Shown here piece by piece: positions 25,101 through 40,100 of a DNA stretch of 64,000 nt. The position numbers and the translations under genes were made by a program. The notes below the pieces were generated by a model. It was not told the origin of the DNA. It ran no database searches and was given only the letters and a program-made list of their open reading frames with translations. Source of the stretch: Arcuatula senhousia (Eukaryota; Mollusca; Bivalvia; Mytilida; Mytilidae); contig OZ020307.1 in assembly GCA_963971305.1 (NCBI GenBank), positions 5,531,501 to 5,595,500 of the forward strand, read 5' to 3'. Every line of letters starts with the position of its first letter. Position 1 is the first letter of the stretch.

Positions 25101-28100
25101 ACACTTTTGAAACACGATTTTGTAAATCTTGAAATTGCTTCCATAGTTTTTTTATGGCCTGACCACGTATGTGGATCCGACATATAGTTTTACCCTTGTC
25201 CGTCCGTAAGGCTTTGGTTAAGTTCTTGGTTAAGGTCCATTACTCGGATACTAGATGTTGCAGGTCTTTGATATTTCACCACCAGATGGGTCTTGGGTAG
25301 GGCTACACCACCCACTAGAAATTAGGTCACTGTGACCTATATTTTATGCATGAACGACTTCGGTTAAGTTCTTGTTTAAGGTCCATAACTTGGATACTAG
25401 ATGTTGGGGGTCAATGATATTTCACTACTAGATGTGTCTTAGGTAAGGTGACACCACCCACTAGAAATATGGTCACTGTGACCTATATTTTACACATGAA
25501 TGACTTTGGTTAAGTTCTTGGTTAAGGTCCATATCTCAGAAACTACATGTTGATGGTCAATGGTATTTCACCACTAGATGTGTCTTGGGTAACATGACAC
25601 CACCCAATAAAAATTAGGTCACTGTGATCTATATTTTATGCATGAACATCTTCGGTTAAGTTCTTGGTTAAGGTCCATAACTTGGATACTAGATGTTGGG
25701 GGTCAATGATATTTCACCACTAGATGTATGTTTGGTAAGGTGAAACCATCCACTGGAAATGAGGTCACTGTGACCTATATTTTACGCATGAATGACTTTG
25801 GTTAAGGTCCATATCTTGAATACTACATGTTAGGGGTCAATAATATTTCACTACTCAATGAGTCTTGGTAACATGGCACCACCCACCAGAAATAAGGTCA
25901 CAGCAACCTATATTTTGCACATGAACACTTTTGATCAATTTCTTGGTAAAGGTCCATATCCCAGGTAATACACATTGAGGGTCAAGGATACTTCAAGAAC
26001 GGGAGGGCCATCCTGTGGCTCATAGACACATTTTCTAGTTTAAATAGCAATTTATTTACTTTTCAGATGCCATTAGAAAGAGTTGCCTTACTACATAACA
26101 GAGACCGTCTACACTTTAACATCCAAGGTAGTTTATCAGATAAGGGTTGTCAGATAGCCCCTGGTATTATGTTTGAGGACGTAGATAACACTGGCAGCCC
26201 TTGTTATATTGTCAGAATTAACTTTAATGGTACCATGTTTGGATCCTTCAGTCAGTGGGTTGTATTTGACTTTGGTCGTCTTCCTGTCCTTGTCAGGAAA
26301 TTAGCAGTTGAGGTAGGAGCCAAGTCTTCACATGAGAAAGTAAAGTCCATGAGACAGAAGTTACAGTTTGACAGATGGACCAGTGAGAATCGAGAAATCG
26401 TCAGATTCGATACCAAGTTTGTTGATGAGCTTAGTGAGAAACTTAAACGTCAATACAAGGCTCCATCGTCCTCTGACAGTGTCATTACACAGCATACTGT
26501 AGCCACAGAACTCAATCGTAATAACTACCAACATAAAATGCATAATCTGCTGGAGCTGGAGGAAATAGAAAGACATAGAGTTATATCAAGGTAGCTTTAA
26601 GAAAATATAAAGGACATTTATTTTAGGTACTTACGGTTCACAATAATTTTGAAGTTTGAATATTCAGTTCTTTCACCTTAAACACCGCCCTTTTGTGATT
26701 TCTTAAGACAATATCTTTTAACATTGACTATATAATGTTTGCAATATTAATTGATAGATTGAACAATGTTGCATGGTTTTTATGCATTTTGTGTGCCAAT
26801 AGAATTTTATTTTGATAATTATTGTTGTATTTCAGTTATAACTTATGTACCACCTTAGAACTACAGAATGCCATTCAGGGGACCACTTATCTATATGCTC
26901 AGAGTGGTGAAATGTTTGCAAAGGTTCCTCTACGAGACTACCTCACAGAGGATACAGACCCTGGTAAACTAATCCTTACAAGTGTCAGGACTGTTCTACT
27001 GGCCCTTACCAACCAGAACGATAACTTGGTGTATGAAGCTACGATAGTTGGCAAGGAGAATTATGATTACGATGGTCGTGGGAAGGAACACATGTTTATA
27101 GCCTTGTCTCCTCAGTTTGTCACAGCACTGACTAAGTTAGGACATAAGAACGGATCATCAGTGGATGTTGAGATACAGTTCCAGATGGATCGCGGATTGT
27201 TCTGTATGATGCACTATGCTATCGATTCTCTAAATCCAAGCTGTGAGATTGTATTTCCTGACATCTCTAAGATTAATCCACAGTGGAATGAAAAACATGT
27301 ATTTAAAGTCAGGTAAATTTTAAGAAATACTTTAGAATGAAATCTTCTAACTTTAATTATTTACTCCCTAAATTGTTATGCATTGACTGCCTTTGTAAGC
27401 AAGAAAAAGAAAATTTTATACTCAATTCTTTGTGTTAAGCCTGGTTTTCATTTACTTCTCTTCTTTGATAACATTGTTGAAGGAAAAGTTTGAAATTGAT
27501 CTCAGTTTGAATATTAATACATTGGGTTGTTTAAAAATGTAAAAGAATTATTTTAGAATTTACTTTATCATGTTTATTATACCCCACTCATAAGAGAGGG
27601 GGATGTATTGCAATCTCCTTGTCTGTCTGTCTGTGTGTCCATCCGTCTGTTACGAACTTTTGAAACAGATTTTTCAGCTTCTACTGAAGCAATTTATTTC
27701 AAATATGGTACACAGCTTTAGAATGATAAGTGGCTGTTTCTCCCCTTTCCAGGTCAGTCACTCATCCTTATCCTGTTTACCGTGCCAACTTAGACAATTT
27801 TAAGTGTCACTGATAGACAATTTTTCATAACAGATTTCTCGGCTTCAACTTAAGTGATTGATTTTAAATTTGATACACAGCTTTAGTATGATGAGTTTGT
27901 AAAATGCCCCACCTTTCCAGGTCAGTTGGGCATCCACTTTCTGTTTTCTGAATGGCCCAGTGGGAGTATCCTTTGCATGATTTGGTGCAACCACTTGTTG
28001 AAGTTACTAAGATTTGTATATATTAGAATATAAGATGTAAATATGAGTAATTTTTACATACTTTTACTAGTTGATTCTATATTTCAGTTCTAACATATTG

Positions 28101-31100
28101 AATGGGGACCAGATACAGGCAGTCCAACACATTGTAGCAGAGAGGACAGGATATACCCCTCCGTTTGTTATCTATGGGGCCTTTGGTACAGGGAAGACGG
28201 AGACTATAGGTCAGGCTGCTATGGTATTACTGAAGGAGAGACCGGATGCTAGAATTCTTATCTGTACACAGTCTAACAGGTCAGTGCTATGAATGATTGA
28301 ATAACTCAATGTATTTTATGAGTTGGTAATTAAAGAGAAAAAATAACTAAGTTAGAATGTTTTATAGCAATAAGCAAAGAGGCACCAAACAAGAACAAAA
28401 ACAACAAGAAGAAACACAAAACACCAATCCAAAATCAACAATGCAAACTCAAGTTGTAACAAGAGTGAACTCATGTGCTCCGGAAGAGGAACAGTTCGTG
28501 CCTGCTATAGCACATCCGTCATGTTAAAATATGATTATCTTGAAACATATGAAAAAATGAAAAATATTGAAATTAGAGAAAATGATATTTTCTTACAAAT
28601 TGTAAATGTTCAATTTGAACTTTGGTATAAGAAATTATTTGCATTGTTTTATTTAAATGTCAAAATTTGATTTATTGAAAATAGGCAAAAAGACTTGCAT
28701 CTTTATAACTTCATTAAATTCTGTTATTTCTCTTTGCAGTGCTGCAGACTTGTATATAACCAAACACTTAGATCCTTTTCTTACAAGAACCAAGCAGACA
28801 CATTTGTTGAGACGTGTTTATTTTACCGAGAGACGTGTGAACACAGTGCTGCCCTCTGTACAGAAGTATTGTCTGATATCTCAGGATAAATCCATGTTTG
28901 TAATTCCATCAAAAGAGGACATACTGAAGCGTAGAATTGTTATTGTAACATTGTCGACATCTCTGGCTCTAACTAATCTGGAAATCAAAGATTTCTTTAC
29001 ACATATATTTGTGGATGAAGCAGCACAAGCCTTAGAAGCTGAGACAGTTATGCCCCTTACTCTAGCCTCGGACAAGACATGTATTGTACTAGCTGGAGAC
29101 CACCAACAGATAAGTCCTAAGGTCTATAACCAAGAGGTGATGAGACAGAAGTTTAACATGTCATTACTGGAGAGGTTACACCTGTATTATGATTCTTATC
29201 TTAATAGAATGGACAAATCCTGTTCACTGAATCTTCTATTGAGTATAAACTATCGTACTAAGATGGAGATATTACGGTTCATCTCTTCAGTGTTTTATGG
29301 AGGACCAGATCGACTGATCTCCCAGTCCAATCTCCCGTCAGTCTTGGAGATAACACCACTGATGTTCTACAGCGTACAGGGAGTGGAGATACAGGATACG
29401 GACAGTGTATCGTACTACAACACGTCAGAGGTACAGGAAGTCGTGGAGCGTGTCAAGGAGCTGTATAACATGTGGCCACCACAGTGGGGTCAACGTCAGG
29501 CCAAGGAGATAGGTGTGGTCACACCATATTATGATCAGGTACACAGCATATACAAGGAATACTATGGAACCCCTCAATATAAAAACAAATTTAAAGTATA
29601 GAACTTCTCATTGATATTTATTTGGTTAAAATGTGTTAACTAATTATATATAGAGAGGATATATATTTTTAAGATAGACTGTTTCTTGAACATATACTTA
29701 ATATTGTTTCATTAACTTATACTCTTCAAAGACATAATAAGGCTATTATACCTTATATTGTTTGGAAAATGACTGATAACATCTTGGCATTTTGAATCCT
29801 TATGGATTGATATTGAAAGTGAGTAACTGATGATTGCTTTATTCAAATCAAATCTTCCAAAAATATATGTGCTTTGAGTAAATCATAAAATATTTTCCTT
29901 CTTGCTGTTTACAGGTCCAATTAATTCGTAAATCTCTGAGGAAGCAGCATCCAGACCTGAAAGATGTGACAGTAGAGAGAGTTAATAATGTACAGGGTTA
30001 GTCTGCATTAATGTCAAGTAGTTTATTGATTGAAATGCTTCTTAATATAAGATACTGGTATTCACAATGGGTTTCAGAGGAAACCTAATACTTAATGAAC
30101 ATTTAGGTCCCTATAAAAACTGAATAATTACATAATGTTAAACATGGACAAAATTGGCAATAAATCAAAAACGAAGTAAATGCTTGAATTTATACAAAAT
30201 TTAAATATAAATGATCCTTATGTCTGCATTTTCATAATCCTTTGTAATTTATGAATTAACAAGCTTAAACATAGCTTCTTTTCCAAACTCACAATGACAT
30301 CCTTTTGGGCATAGGCTCATTTATTTTCTTACTTTGTTTGGATAAATGAAAAAAAAAGCAGGTAGAATTTCTATACAGACATGTCACTTTTGTAAAGAAT
30401 TTCCTACCTGCCTATTTTCATTCTTACATAACTTTGTTTTATTACAGGGAAAGAGTTCCGCGCTTTGTTTATATCGACAGTAAGAACAAGGAGTTTGATA
30501 GACAGTACATCAGATATAGACATTAGTGGAGATTTTGGTTTCCTATCAGATCCTAAGCTGTTGAACACAGCATTAACCAGAGCCCAGTCGCTTGTAGCAG
30601 TAGTAGGTGACCCGGTAGCTCTCTGTGCTATAGGAGAATGTACTAACGTATGGAGGACATATCTACAGCATTGTCGTAACATGAAGAGTATTAGACCTCA
30701 GACCATCACTATAGAACTGATTAAACAGCAAGTCGCTAACATGATGAGCTCTTTAGCTGCTAAAAATAAAATGTCTAAAATGACAGAGAGTCGTAAACCA
30801 GCTAACCAACCTCCTCCTCTGTCGCGACCAGAGAAAATGCCACCGTGGAAAATGACTGGTAAAGATAATGGTGAAGTAACCGAGTCGTCTAATAATAATG
30901 AAGTTAACTATAACCACAGTATATCACCAGACAGTGCTTTCCAACAGCTAGCCAATATGGATCCTATCCTGAAAGGAAATGAAGTAAGTGTACAGATAAC
31001 TGATCATCTTGCTGTGCTAACTCCTGGAAGACAAGCCACCACTTCTATGCCGTCAGCAGAACATCTCAACCTACTTGTTACATCTAATCCATTCAAATAT

Positions 31101-34100
31101 AGACAATGTATTTTGAAACATAGTGAAAACAAATGGTATGGTCAGACAACAGATTCTAAATTACCTGATGTACAACTACATAGCCAGAAAGACTGTTGTG
31201 GGGCTTTCCCTGGCGACACTGTTGTCATAGAAATGGCTGATAATGCAGATAGTGGGGCTGTGATTGGTGTATTAAAGGATGGATTTGATTGGTCAGAAAG
31301 AGCCTTTGCTTGTCATGTTGATCCAGAAAATACAGGAATTTTACTCCCTATTGATTCAGGCGTTTGTAAGATATACAATGTTATAACACCAGCTCATATT
31401 AATCGTGTCAAGAAGGGCTATGTTTGTGTGTATTCCCTCGGTAAAAATGGCAGTATCACCTTCAGTAATTATGAGAAAGTTGATATTTTAAATCCTACAG
31501 AGACATTATTTATAGTGAAGTTTCTACAGTGGGACAGTGAATTAGAGGTTCCCCTCTGTGTTGTTGTAGGGGTCTGTCCTAACAAAGGATCTATGGAATC
31601 TGTAATAGACGTCCTTAACATTGATTATGATATACCGAGCTCTATTGATTCCTCTGCCATTGAGCGTCAGTATCCTGCTGATTATAGTCTGCCAGGTGAT
31701 ATCTTCTCCTCACACACTGACACGAGAGACAAATGGACATTTACAATAACATCTCCCTATGAGAATCCTGTAAATGCATTCAATATTGATGAAACAACAG
31801 AGGGTAATTATGTTATAGCAGTTCATACATCTGATGTGTCGTATTTTGTTAACAAAGACAGTCCAGAAGATACCATTTGTAAGCAGCAGAAGATATCCCC
31901 GTCAATCCCAGGGAAGCCTAGACGCCCAGTAATACCAGATCAGTTAGCTGAAAATGTCTGTAGTTTAAGGACAGGAGTAGACTGTGCTTGCCTATCTGTA
32001 TATCTAACTGTCAGGAAATCAGGGGAGATAATTGGGGCTGACATTAAATTGACTGTTGTGAATTCTAAACAGAACTTTAGTTACAATGAAGTAGAAGAAA
32101 TCTTGAATGAATCATCAGCTGGAGACGATTATCTGAAGAGTTGCATCCTGGTCCTGTTTTATATTTGTGGAATGTGGAGACAGAAGAGACTTGGTAATTC
32201 AGGATTGTATTTTGACCTTGACATCCAAGAGAAGACAACTCCTGAAGCAAGTATAATGATGAAAGAAGTACTGTTAGCTGTGAATTACCATGTAGGACAG
32301 TACCTTCTACGTAACATACCAGATATTATCCCCCTTCTATGTCAACCCCCTCCTAGAGAAGGTGTACTTCAGCTCTGGAAGAAGAAGTATGCCTCTGATG
32401 CCCTAAATACAGTAGCCCTAACTCGGCCTTTCCTAGATATTGGTAATGTCTGTAAATGTAAAGTAGCTTGCACCTGTATAGTCAGTTTCTTACGTCAGAA
32501 CAGCATCAGGATAAGTGATACCTTTAATCTGTACACTATATTCTATGATGCTATTTGTCAAGCAGCTGAAGTAAATGATATTCACACCATACAGAAAATA
32601 GTTGTATCTGCCGAGTCTCACCCACAGCTAATGGTAGCCTATCAAAAACTAAAGATGATTCTCCCACAACTAAGTTATCAGTGTTCTGGAACAGTTAATA
32701 TGATGGACCGTAGTGTATTCCCATTGAATGTTAGTAACTATGTATGCATGACAGATCCACTGAACTGTTACATGGATATTGTAGTACATCGCCTTGTTAA
32801 ATCAGTAATAGAGCAGGAGGAACCAGTATACCAGATGGAGGAAATCTGTCAGCTGTGTGAGGTCCTCAACCAGACTGTCATCAATAATCAGCTGTATATA
32901 CAGTCTGTTAGTGATGTAAAACTCTGTCAGGCTTTACAGTCACACCCATTAGCCTTTTATCCAGTTGTTGAGTCGGTCACAGAAAATGAAATAACACTTT
33001 GCTTTCCATCAGTGAGCACTATCTCTGGATGTCAAGAAACTGTTTCTCTTCAACTTCTAAATCCTATGTCTATCACAGCTGATAAGGAAGATACTGTCAG
33101 TGTCACCTTTCAAGGTCGTATCTATGACACTCAAGGTCATGTCATACCAGCAGATGTGGGTACAATGATTCTGAGTCCTGATCAGTTTGTAACTAAAATT
33201 CCATCATTTCAATGGCAGAAACTAATAATAGCTGTACGAGATGAAAATGCAGAGAAGCTTCAAATGGCAGCTGCATCATTGAAAACTTCCAACTCTGATC
33301 TAGCGAAGACTTTATATGTGTCAGAAATATCCTCAGAACACTTGGTACGTGATAACAAGGCTAAACATCTGATTACTATAGAGAGAAAATTTTCTGTAGG
33401 AAATGTTGTACATGTACAGATGTCTTACGAGAAATCAGCTGGTGTACCTAAACCTGTTATACAACTACTAAACTTAACACCTAAACTTGACGTTTGTTTA
33501 GAGCACAGATCTAATCCTGACTTCTGTTTCTCCATAACAAAAGATGTCCAGCCAGTAACTCAGTACAGTGATGAAGAGTCCTATAAGAAAGCATGGCTCT
33601 CTGTTCTAAATTTAGAAGCGTCTTGTCAATCTGTCGCTAAAGCCAGCTCAGTCATCATACATAATGTAATAGCTACCTGGCAAGAAAGTAAAAATACATG
33701 CATAGCAACACTATCACTGCCTGAAAAATTCTGCAGCCAGAGACAGTTAACCTTCAGTTGCCATGGTTACTTCTGTGTAAGATATAAACAATTAGATATG
33801 CCACCAGATTCTTCACTTGATGAGAAAACAGCTATGGTGATTAATAATGGTGTACCAGTCACCTGGGTAGGACATGGTGTTCTGTTACGTGTTGATCGTC
33901 AGAACGACACAATCTGTATACAGATGACCTTGACCCACAGCTCTGTAAAAGTCCCTCGCCAACTCCTATCAGATGTAGCTAAGACATTACCATGTACTAT
34001 AGAATGGATTCCTAAATGTCAGGCTGATATGTAAGTATTTATATTACATGTCGGATATGTTCACCCAACTGTCTGTTATTCCTTTGTAAGAATACTATTT

Positions 34101-37100
34101 TAAAAGTCTATGATACATTATAAAAAAAAATTGCTGTGCTTTTAATAGAAATATTTTAATACTTTATTTCATTATGCGACAGAGACATTTTGCTTCATTT
34201 ACAACCCTAAAACACACATGTAAATCCAAACTTCATATAAGTGATATACTGTGGTTTTATTATTATTCCTGGGGTTTTGACTTTTGTGGTTTTTGTTTAT
34301 GCTCTTGACCCACGAAATTTGATACCCCACAAAAGGAAATTAGCAATGATCTGTATGCTACAGAGTTCAGACAATGAATTGATCCTTTTTCATCAAACCA
34401 CAAAAAATCATACATAGAATAAATGAATCCAAAGTGAAATGCTCACAATTACATATCAATAAATTTAAGAGGCCTAACCAGTTTGCAAAAATCTTTTCCT
34501 TGTTTATTTTGACTGGATTTCACACTTCCCATTATCAAATTGTGTTTGTTGGACAGCAGACTGGAAAAATGATTTTCTTACAGTTTTCACATCAACTTCT
34601 TATCACTAATCTGATGAAGCATCTTTGGTTTGAAGCACCAGTATTAGGTCTTATTACCTGCGTCGCCGAAGGCGAAAGCAGGTCTAGTAGTCGGGTCACT
34701 CCGTCCGTCCGTCCGTCCGTCCTGCTATGGGGTGCCTGTCTTGTGTAATCTGAATCTCAAAAACCAAACACTAGATCTTTCTGAAATTTTACACAGTGAT
34801 TACAGATATATTGAAGATGTGCACCTCTCCTTTTGGGGTCATTTTATAATTTCGTTTAGAAATTAGGGGCCCAAAAGGGGCCAAAAAAGCGACTTTTTAA
34901 TTTTTTTCCACAATAACTTTTGTTCTGGTTGACCAAATGCTATGAAACTATGCAGTAATGTTACTTACCATAAAAGGAAGGGTTGGGCTGATTTTGGGTG
35001 TCCCCCTTTTTTATACGACCGCAAAATTTTTGCGATCGTATTATGTTATGGCGATGTCGTCGTTGTCGTTGGCGTTGTCGTTGTCGTCGTCGTCTGTAGA
35101 CACTTTGGTTTCCGTGCGATAACTTTAGGTTTAGTTAACCAATTGTTATAAAATTTTGATATGATGTTCATAACCACTAAAGGAAGGTTGGTATTGCATT
35201 TGGGGTTTCTGGCCCCTACCGTTTAAGAAAAAAGGGCCAAAAGGGGCAAAAATGGGTATATTTACAAAACGTCTGTAGAATGTTTAATTTTCATCCAATT
35301 TTGATCATTCTTTTTTTATTATATTCCTCAATAAATTCTGTCAACAAAATGTATCAACGACTTTGATGTATCTTGATCCGTTACATTGCTACTGGGGGTC
35401 AAAAAGGGGCCACACCCAAAAAATTGACTTTTTTATTTGTGGTCCAATTTTCAAAATCTGCTTTTCATTGGAATCCTTGTGAAAATCCCTGCCTGTGTTT
35501 TTCAATCAGATTTGCAATATCTCTTACTGTTTTTGAGAAATTAGGGGTCAAAGGGGCCAAAAATGCCGTTTTTAAAAGTTTGTCAAGGCAAATAGTTTTA
35601 AACCAAAAATTAAGTTGTAGTTGGCCTGCCAATTGTTATGAAGTTTTAATATGATGATTGTATCCACTAAAGGAATGTTGGTATTGTATTTGGGGTTTGT
35701 GGCCCCTTCTGTTTTAGAAAAAGGACCAAAAAGGGCTAAAACGGGTGTATTGACAAACCTGTTGTTTATCATTCATTCGATTTTGAAAATTCTTTTTTTA
35801 TGGAATTCTATCTACTAAATGTGTCGATCAATGATTTTGATATGTATTTCACCATTACATTGCTACAGGTGGGCTAAAGACAGGCCACACCCATAAAATT
35901 AACTTTTTTATTTGTGGTCCTATTTTCAAAATCTTTTTTCCATTGGATTCCTTGTGAATATTTCTGCCTTATTTTGGGGATTTGCAATATTTTTACCGTT
36001 TTTGAGAAATTATGTCTCAAAATTGTAAATTACTACATGTATATAAATAAGGCTTTTTGTATTAGATGTTGATGTAAATATAAATTTGTCAAAAATGCAT
36101 TTTTAAGTCCACCACAGGATGCATGTGTCAAAAAGCTTTGTAAGTCCACCATGGGCTCCATGTGACCAAAGCAATGGACTATCCATACTGGGCCTCCAAC
36201 GCACAGGGTTCAACTTGTTGCGGTCGTATCATGCTGCGCTCGGCGTAGCTTTTTATTTTGTTTAGAAATTAGGGGCCCTAAAGGGACCAAAAAAGTGACT
36301 TTTTTATTTGTTTCCGCAATAACTTTTGTTCTCGTTGACCAAATGCTAAGAAACTTTACAGTAATGTTACTCACCATAAAAGGAAGGGTTGGGCTGATTT
36401 TAGGTGTCCCCTCTTTTTTCGTTTACAAATAAGAGGCCCAAAGGGGGCCAAAAAAACGACTTTTTAAATTTTTTCCACAATAACTTTTGTTCTGGTTGAC
36501 CAAATGCTATGAAACTTAACAGTAATGTTACTTACCATAAAAGGAAGGGTTGGGCTGATTTTTGGTGTCCCCACTTTTTTTGTTTAGAAACTAAGGGCCT
36601 TTAAGGGGCCAAAAAAGCAACTTTTTTATTTGTTTCCACAATAACTTGTTTTGGTTGACCAAATGCTATGAAACTTTACAGTAGTGTTACTCACCATAAA
36701 TTAAAGGGTGGAGATGATTTTGGGTGTCCCCTCTCTTTTTGTTTAGGAACGAGGGGCCCAAAAGGGGCAAAAATGTGACATTTTTAATTCATGGTCTGAA
36801 AATTTTTTTTTTACAAGTTAATTTTGGTCATATATTGGATACAAAATGGAGGATACAATAATTTCTTGACCCACCTTTTCTGTTAAGCAATAAGGGGACC
36901 TAAAGGGGAAAAAACTATTTTTACAATATTGGGTGGCATGTGACAAATATGCTTTGTAAGTCCACCATAGGATGCAAGTGTCAAAATATTTTGACTTTCC
37001 ATATTGGGCCTAGAACATACAGGGTTCAACGTTTTGCCGTACGACGCAGGGCCAGACATCGATTGGTCTTGTATATAGTGGGATTTGTTTCCAGGTCTAT

Positions 37101-40100
37101 GGTATACCAACTTCCTGTTGAACAAATTCTGACCATTTATTGTTAACCATTTTTCAAAAATTAAGAAGTTTGTGATATTTTTACCAGGTTCATTGAAGAG
37201 GCTTTATTGTTGATATCAGCAAGTTCACAGTTGGCCAAAGATATTGCTAAACACAGGAATCCAACTCCTTTAGGTTAGTTGAAAATATTGATTTATTTTA
37301 GTGATTTTGCCACCTCTGTAAGTAATGCTATCTTGAATAAGCATACACTGTATTAATTAGAAGAATTGACATTTGTGAACATCAATGCATTAATTCTATG
37401 CAAAGTAGCTATGCTTTTTAAAAGGTTTTTCACAATTTATATTTGTTCCAGTATAAGTTTTACAAACGCATGTCTTAACTTTTATATATTTACAAATGAT
37501 CATTAAAAATGAAATTTGTAAAGTAAAAGTTTATTTTCTTTTACAGATGGCAGTAAGATTCCACCACTTAACCCTAAGATAACCCAGGTTCCCAAGTTAG
37601 ATCAGAGTCAAGAGGATGCTTTAAATACGGCATTCAGCAAACCATTTTCTGTAATAAGAGGCCCAGCAGGATCCGGGAAGTCTATGATAGCATCACGATT
37701 AGCTCTAAGTTTTGTAGAGAAGAACAGAAGAACACCTAGAGTTGGTATAAAACCTCAAGTCATGGTGTGTGGACCTACTGAACAGACTCTTGATACGTTA
37801 GCAAGTAAGTATTGTCTTGCTACCAGCACTTTTAAAAAAATGTTATGTTCTGCAAACTTTTTTTTCGAATTCTTTCTCACCTTTTTGCTTGATTTGTTCT
37901 TTGTTTAAACTTGTTTCAATAAACTGAATATAAAAACAAACAACAATCATGGACCTTTTTTTGTGTGCAACAATGCTTTCGAAATAAATTAGATTCCTTC
38001 TAATTTTATGAATATTGTCTACCAGTAACTATGAAATAAAAAATTGGCTTTCCGTCTCTGTCTGTCCAAATATGATACTTTCGAATGCCTGAGTGATAGC
38101 ACCTAATGAAACTTACACACACTGAAGCTTGTGATGTAAGTACGATGCCTATTGATATTAGGGTCAAAGGTCAAGGTCATAGCTAGGCCAGTTGCCTCAA
38201 TCTGTGCTCTTGTGTTTATATTTTTCTGTTTTTAAAAAGTTTCTGAATACACTTATTGTGATATCTTTAAAAAACAATTGCAATTAATAAGATTTATGTC
38301 ACTTAGGCCACGCCGAATTAATTACTTGTTCGTCGGACCGCCCGCATGTGAAATTGTTTCCTTAAGAAAAAAATATAAATTTCTTCCGCCCGCATTTACC
38401 GGAAACCCGCCCGCGTCCGGAGCCGGAAGTTGTGTTCAAACTTTTTTTTTATCTCCGCATTTGAAAAATATTTGTCTTTTGCAAAAGTAAACAACCAAAA
38501 AATTGCCGATTTTCAACCATGTACTCTTATAAATTGTCTAATTGCTTGTTAGTTAAGTTTAGTGTTCCAATATTGGAGATTCATTCAGGATAAAAGACGT
38601 TAAACTTAAACGGTTGAAACTACGTTTCATTCCCCTCAAACAAAACACTCCGATGCAAACAATGAAATCTGTTGCCACCAAGTAAAAGTATTGTTACAAA
38701 ATACGGCAATTGCATGTCAAATTGAAGACTCTTACATTGATTTATTTAAACATATTCATAACATTTAAAGAATGCCATATACGATGTATAGTTGACACCT
38801 TTAAATTTTTATTGATAGATTCAAGTTTCTGTGGTATTTTTCCTCGGATGTCATCAGTTATACATGTAAAAACAACATAACATTAAGGAAAATCCCAGGA
38901 CAATAATGGGATATTAATGACACCATCTATGAACATCCAATTCACCATTGACCAAGGATTGTTTTGTAATATTTTTTTAATAAATATTTACAAATTGTTA
39001 TTGTTGTTTTATGTTTTATTTTTGTGAATAAAGATAGGAAGTTGTTTTTCTTTTTATTATTTTATCTTAAAATTATGCCTTGCCAGCAAGATTTTGGGAC
39101 ATAGTCATACTTGTTTGGTGTAATTGACTTTCTCTTGGACTGCTTGTGGCTATTGATAGTAAGCCAAGACAGCAACTCTTCAGAGAAAAAAAAACAACTA
39201 AAGACAACTATTTCCTGCTTAAATAATATATCAATCAATTGGAAAAGCAATAAACCACTAAGAACAAGCATTTGTTATACTTTAAATAAAAGTTTTTTAA
39301 TATTTCACTTATTTTCTTCAAAAATAAAAATAATCGCTCGCTCGCCTCACTTTTACATTAAAAACCAGAAAAAAAAACTTTTTAAAAATTTAAAAACCAG
39401 TCGCTCGCCTAAAAAAAAATCAGTCGCTCCTAAAAATCAGATTTTCAGAAAAAAAATTAATAAAAATAATTTCGCTCGCTCGCTCCTTTTTTTAAAAGTC
39501 AAAATCCAAAGAACAAGAAATTAATTCTGTGTGGCCTTATATTTTGATGACTTATTTTAGATCAAATAATGCAGTGTAATATGTCCCCAAACATAATCCG
39601 AATCTACAGTGAAGAAATAGAACAGAGAGAATTTCCCATACTTAATAATCATGTGACAGGAAGTAGTTTGTCTTCTGCTGTTATGGTTGACATTGCTCTT
39701 CATCATAAGATTAGAAAATCAACCAATCAGTTTAGTGATAGTATTCAGGAACAGGATATGTTACTCCAGCTGTATCCAGATGATATTGGTAAGGACCAGA
39801 TCGATGAATATAAGGCCACAATAAAGAAAGCAGAGATGTCAGAGATCATTGAAGCTGATATCATTCTGTGTACGTGTGTAACGAGTGCCAGACAACAACT
39901 TCGACAGAATACTAATGTACAACAGGTATGTCAAATGTAATCTATAAAAATCTCAAGTAAAACAATATCACATAATGCATATATTGACGTAAAAAGTGAG
40001 TGTTAATTAGCTTCAATAACATGTTAGAGAGAATTCCTAGAAACAACATAACAACATAGTTCCAGGCAAATAATCATAAACTACCAGTATGTCTAATGCT

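Noticed and set aside
39111..39524. 137-codon Lys/Asn-rich frame
   Set aside because: Lies inside the TIR element at 38304-39539, low complexity.
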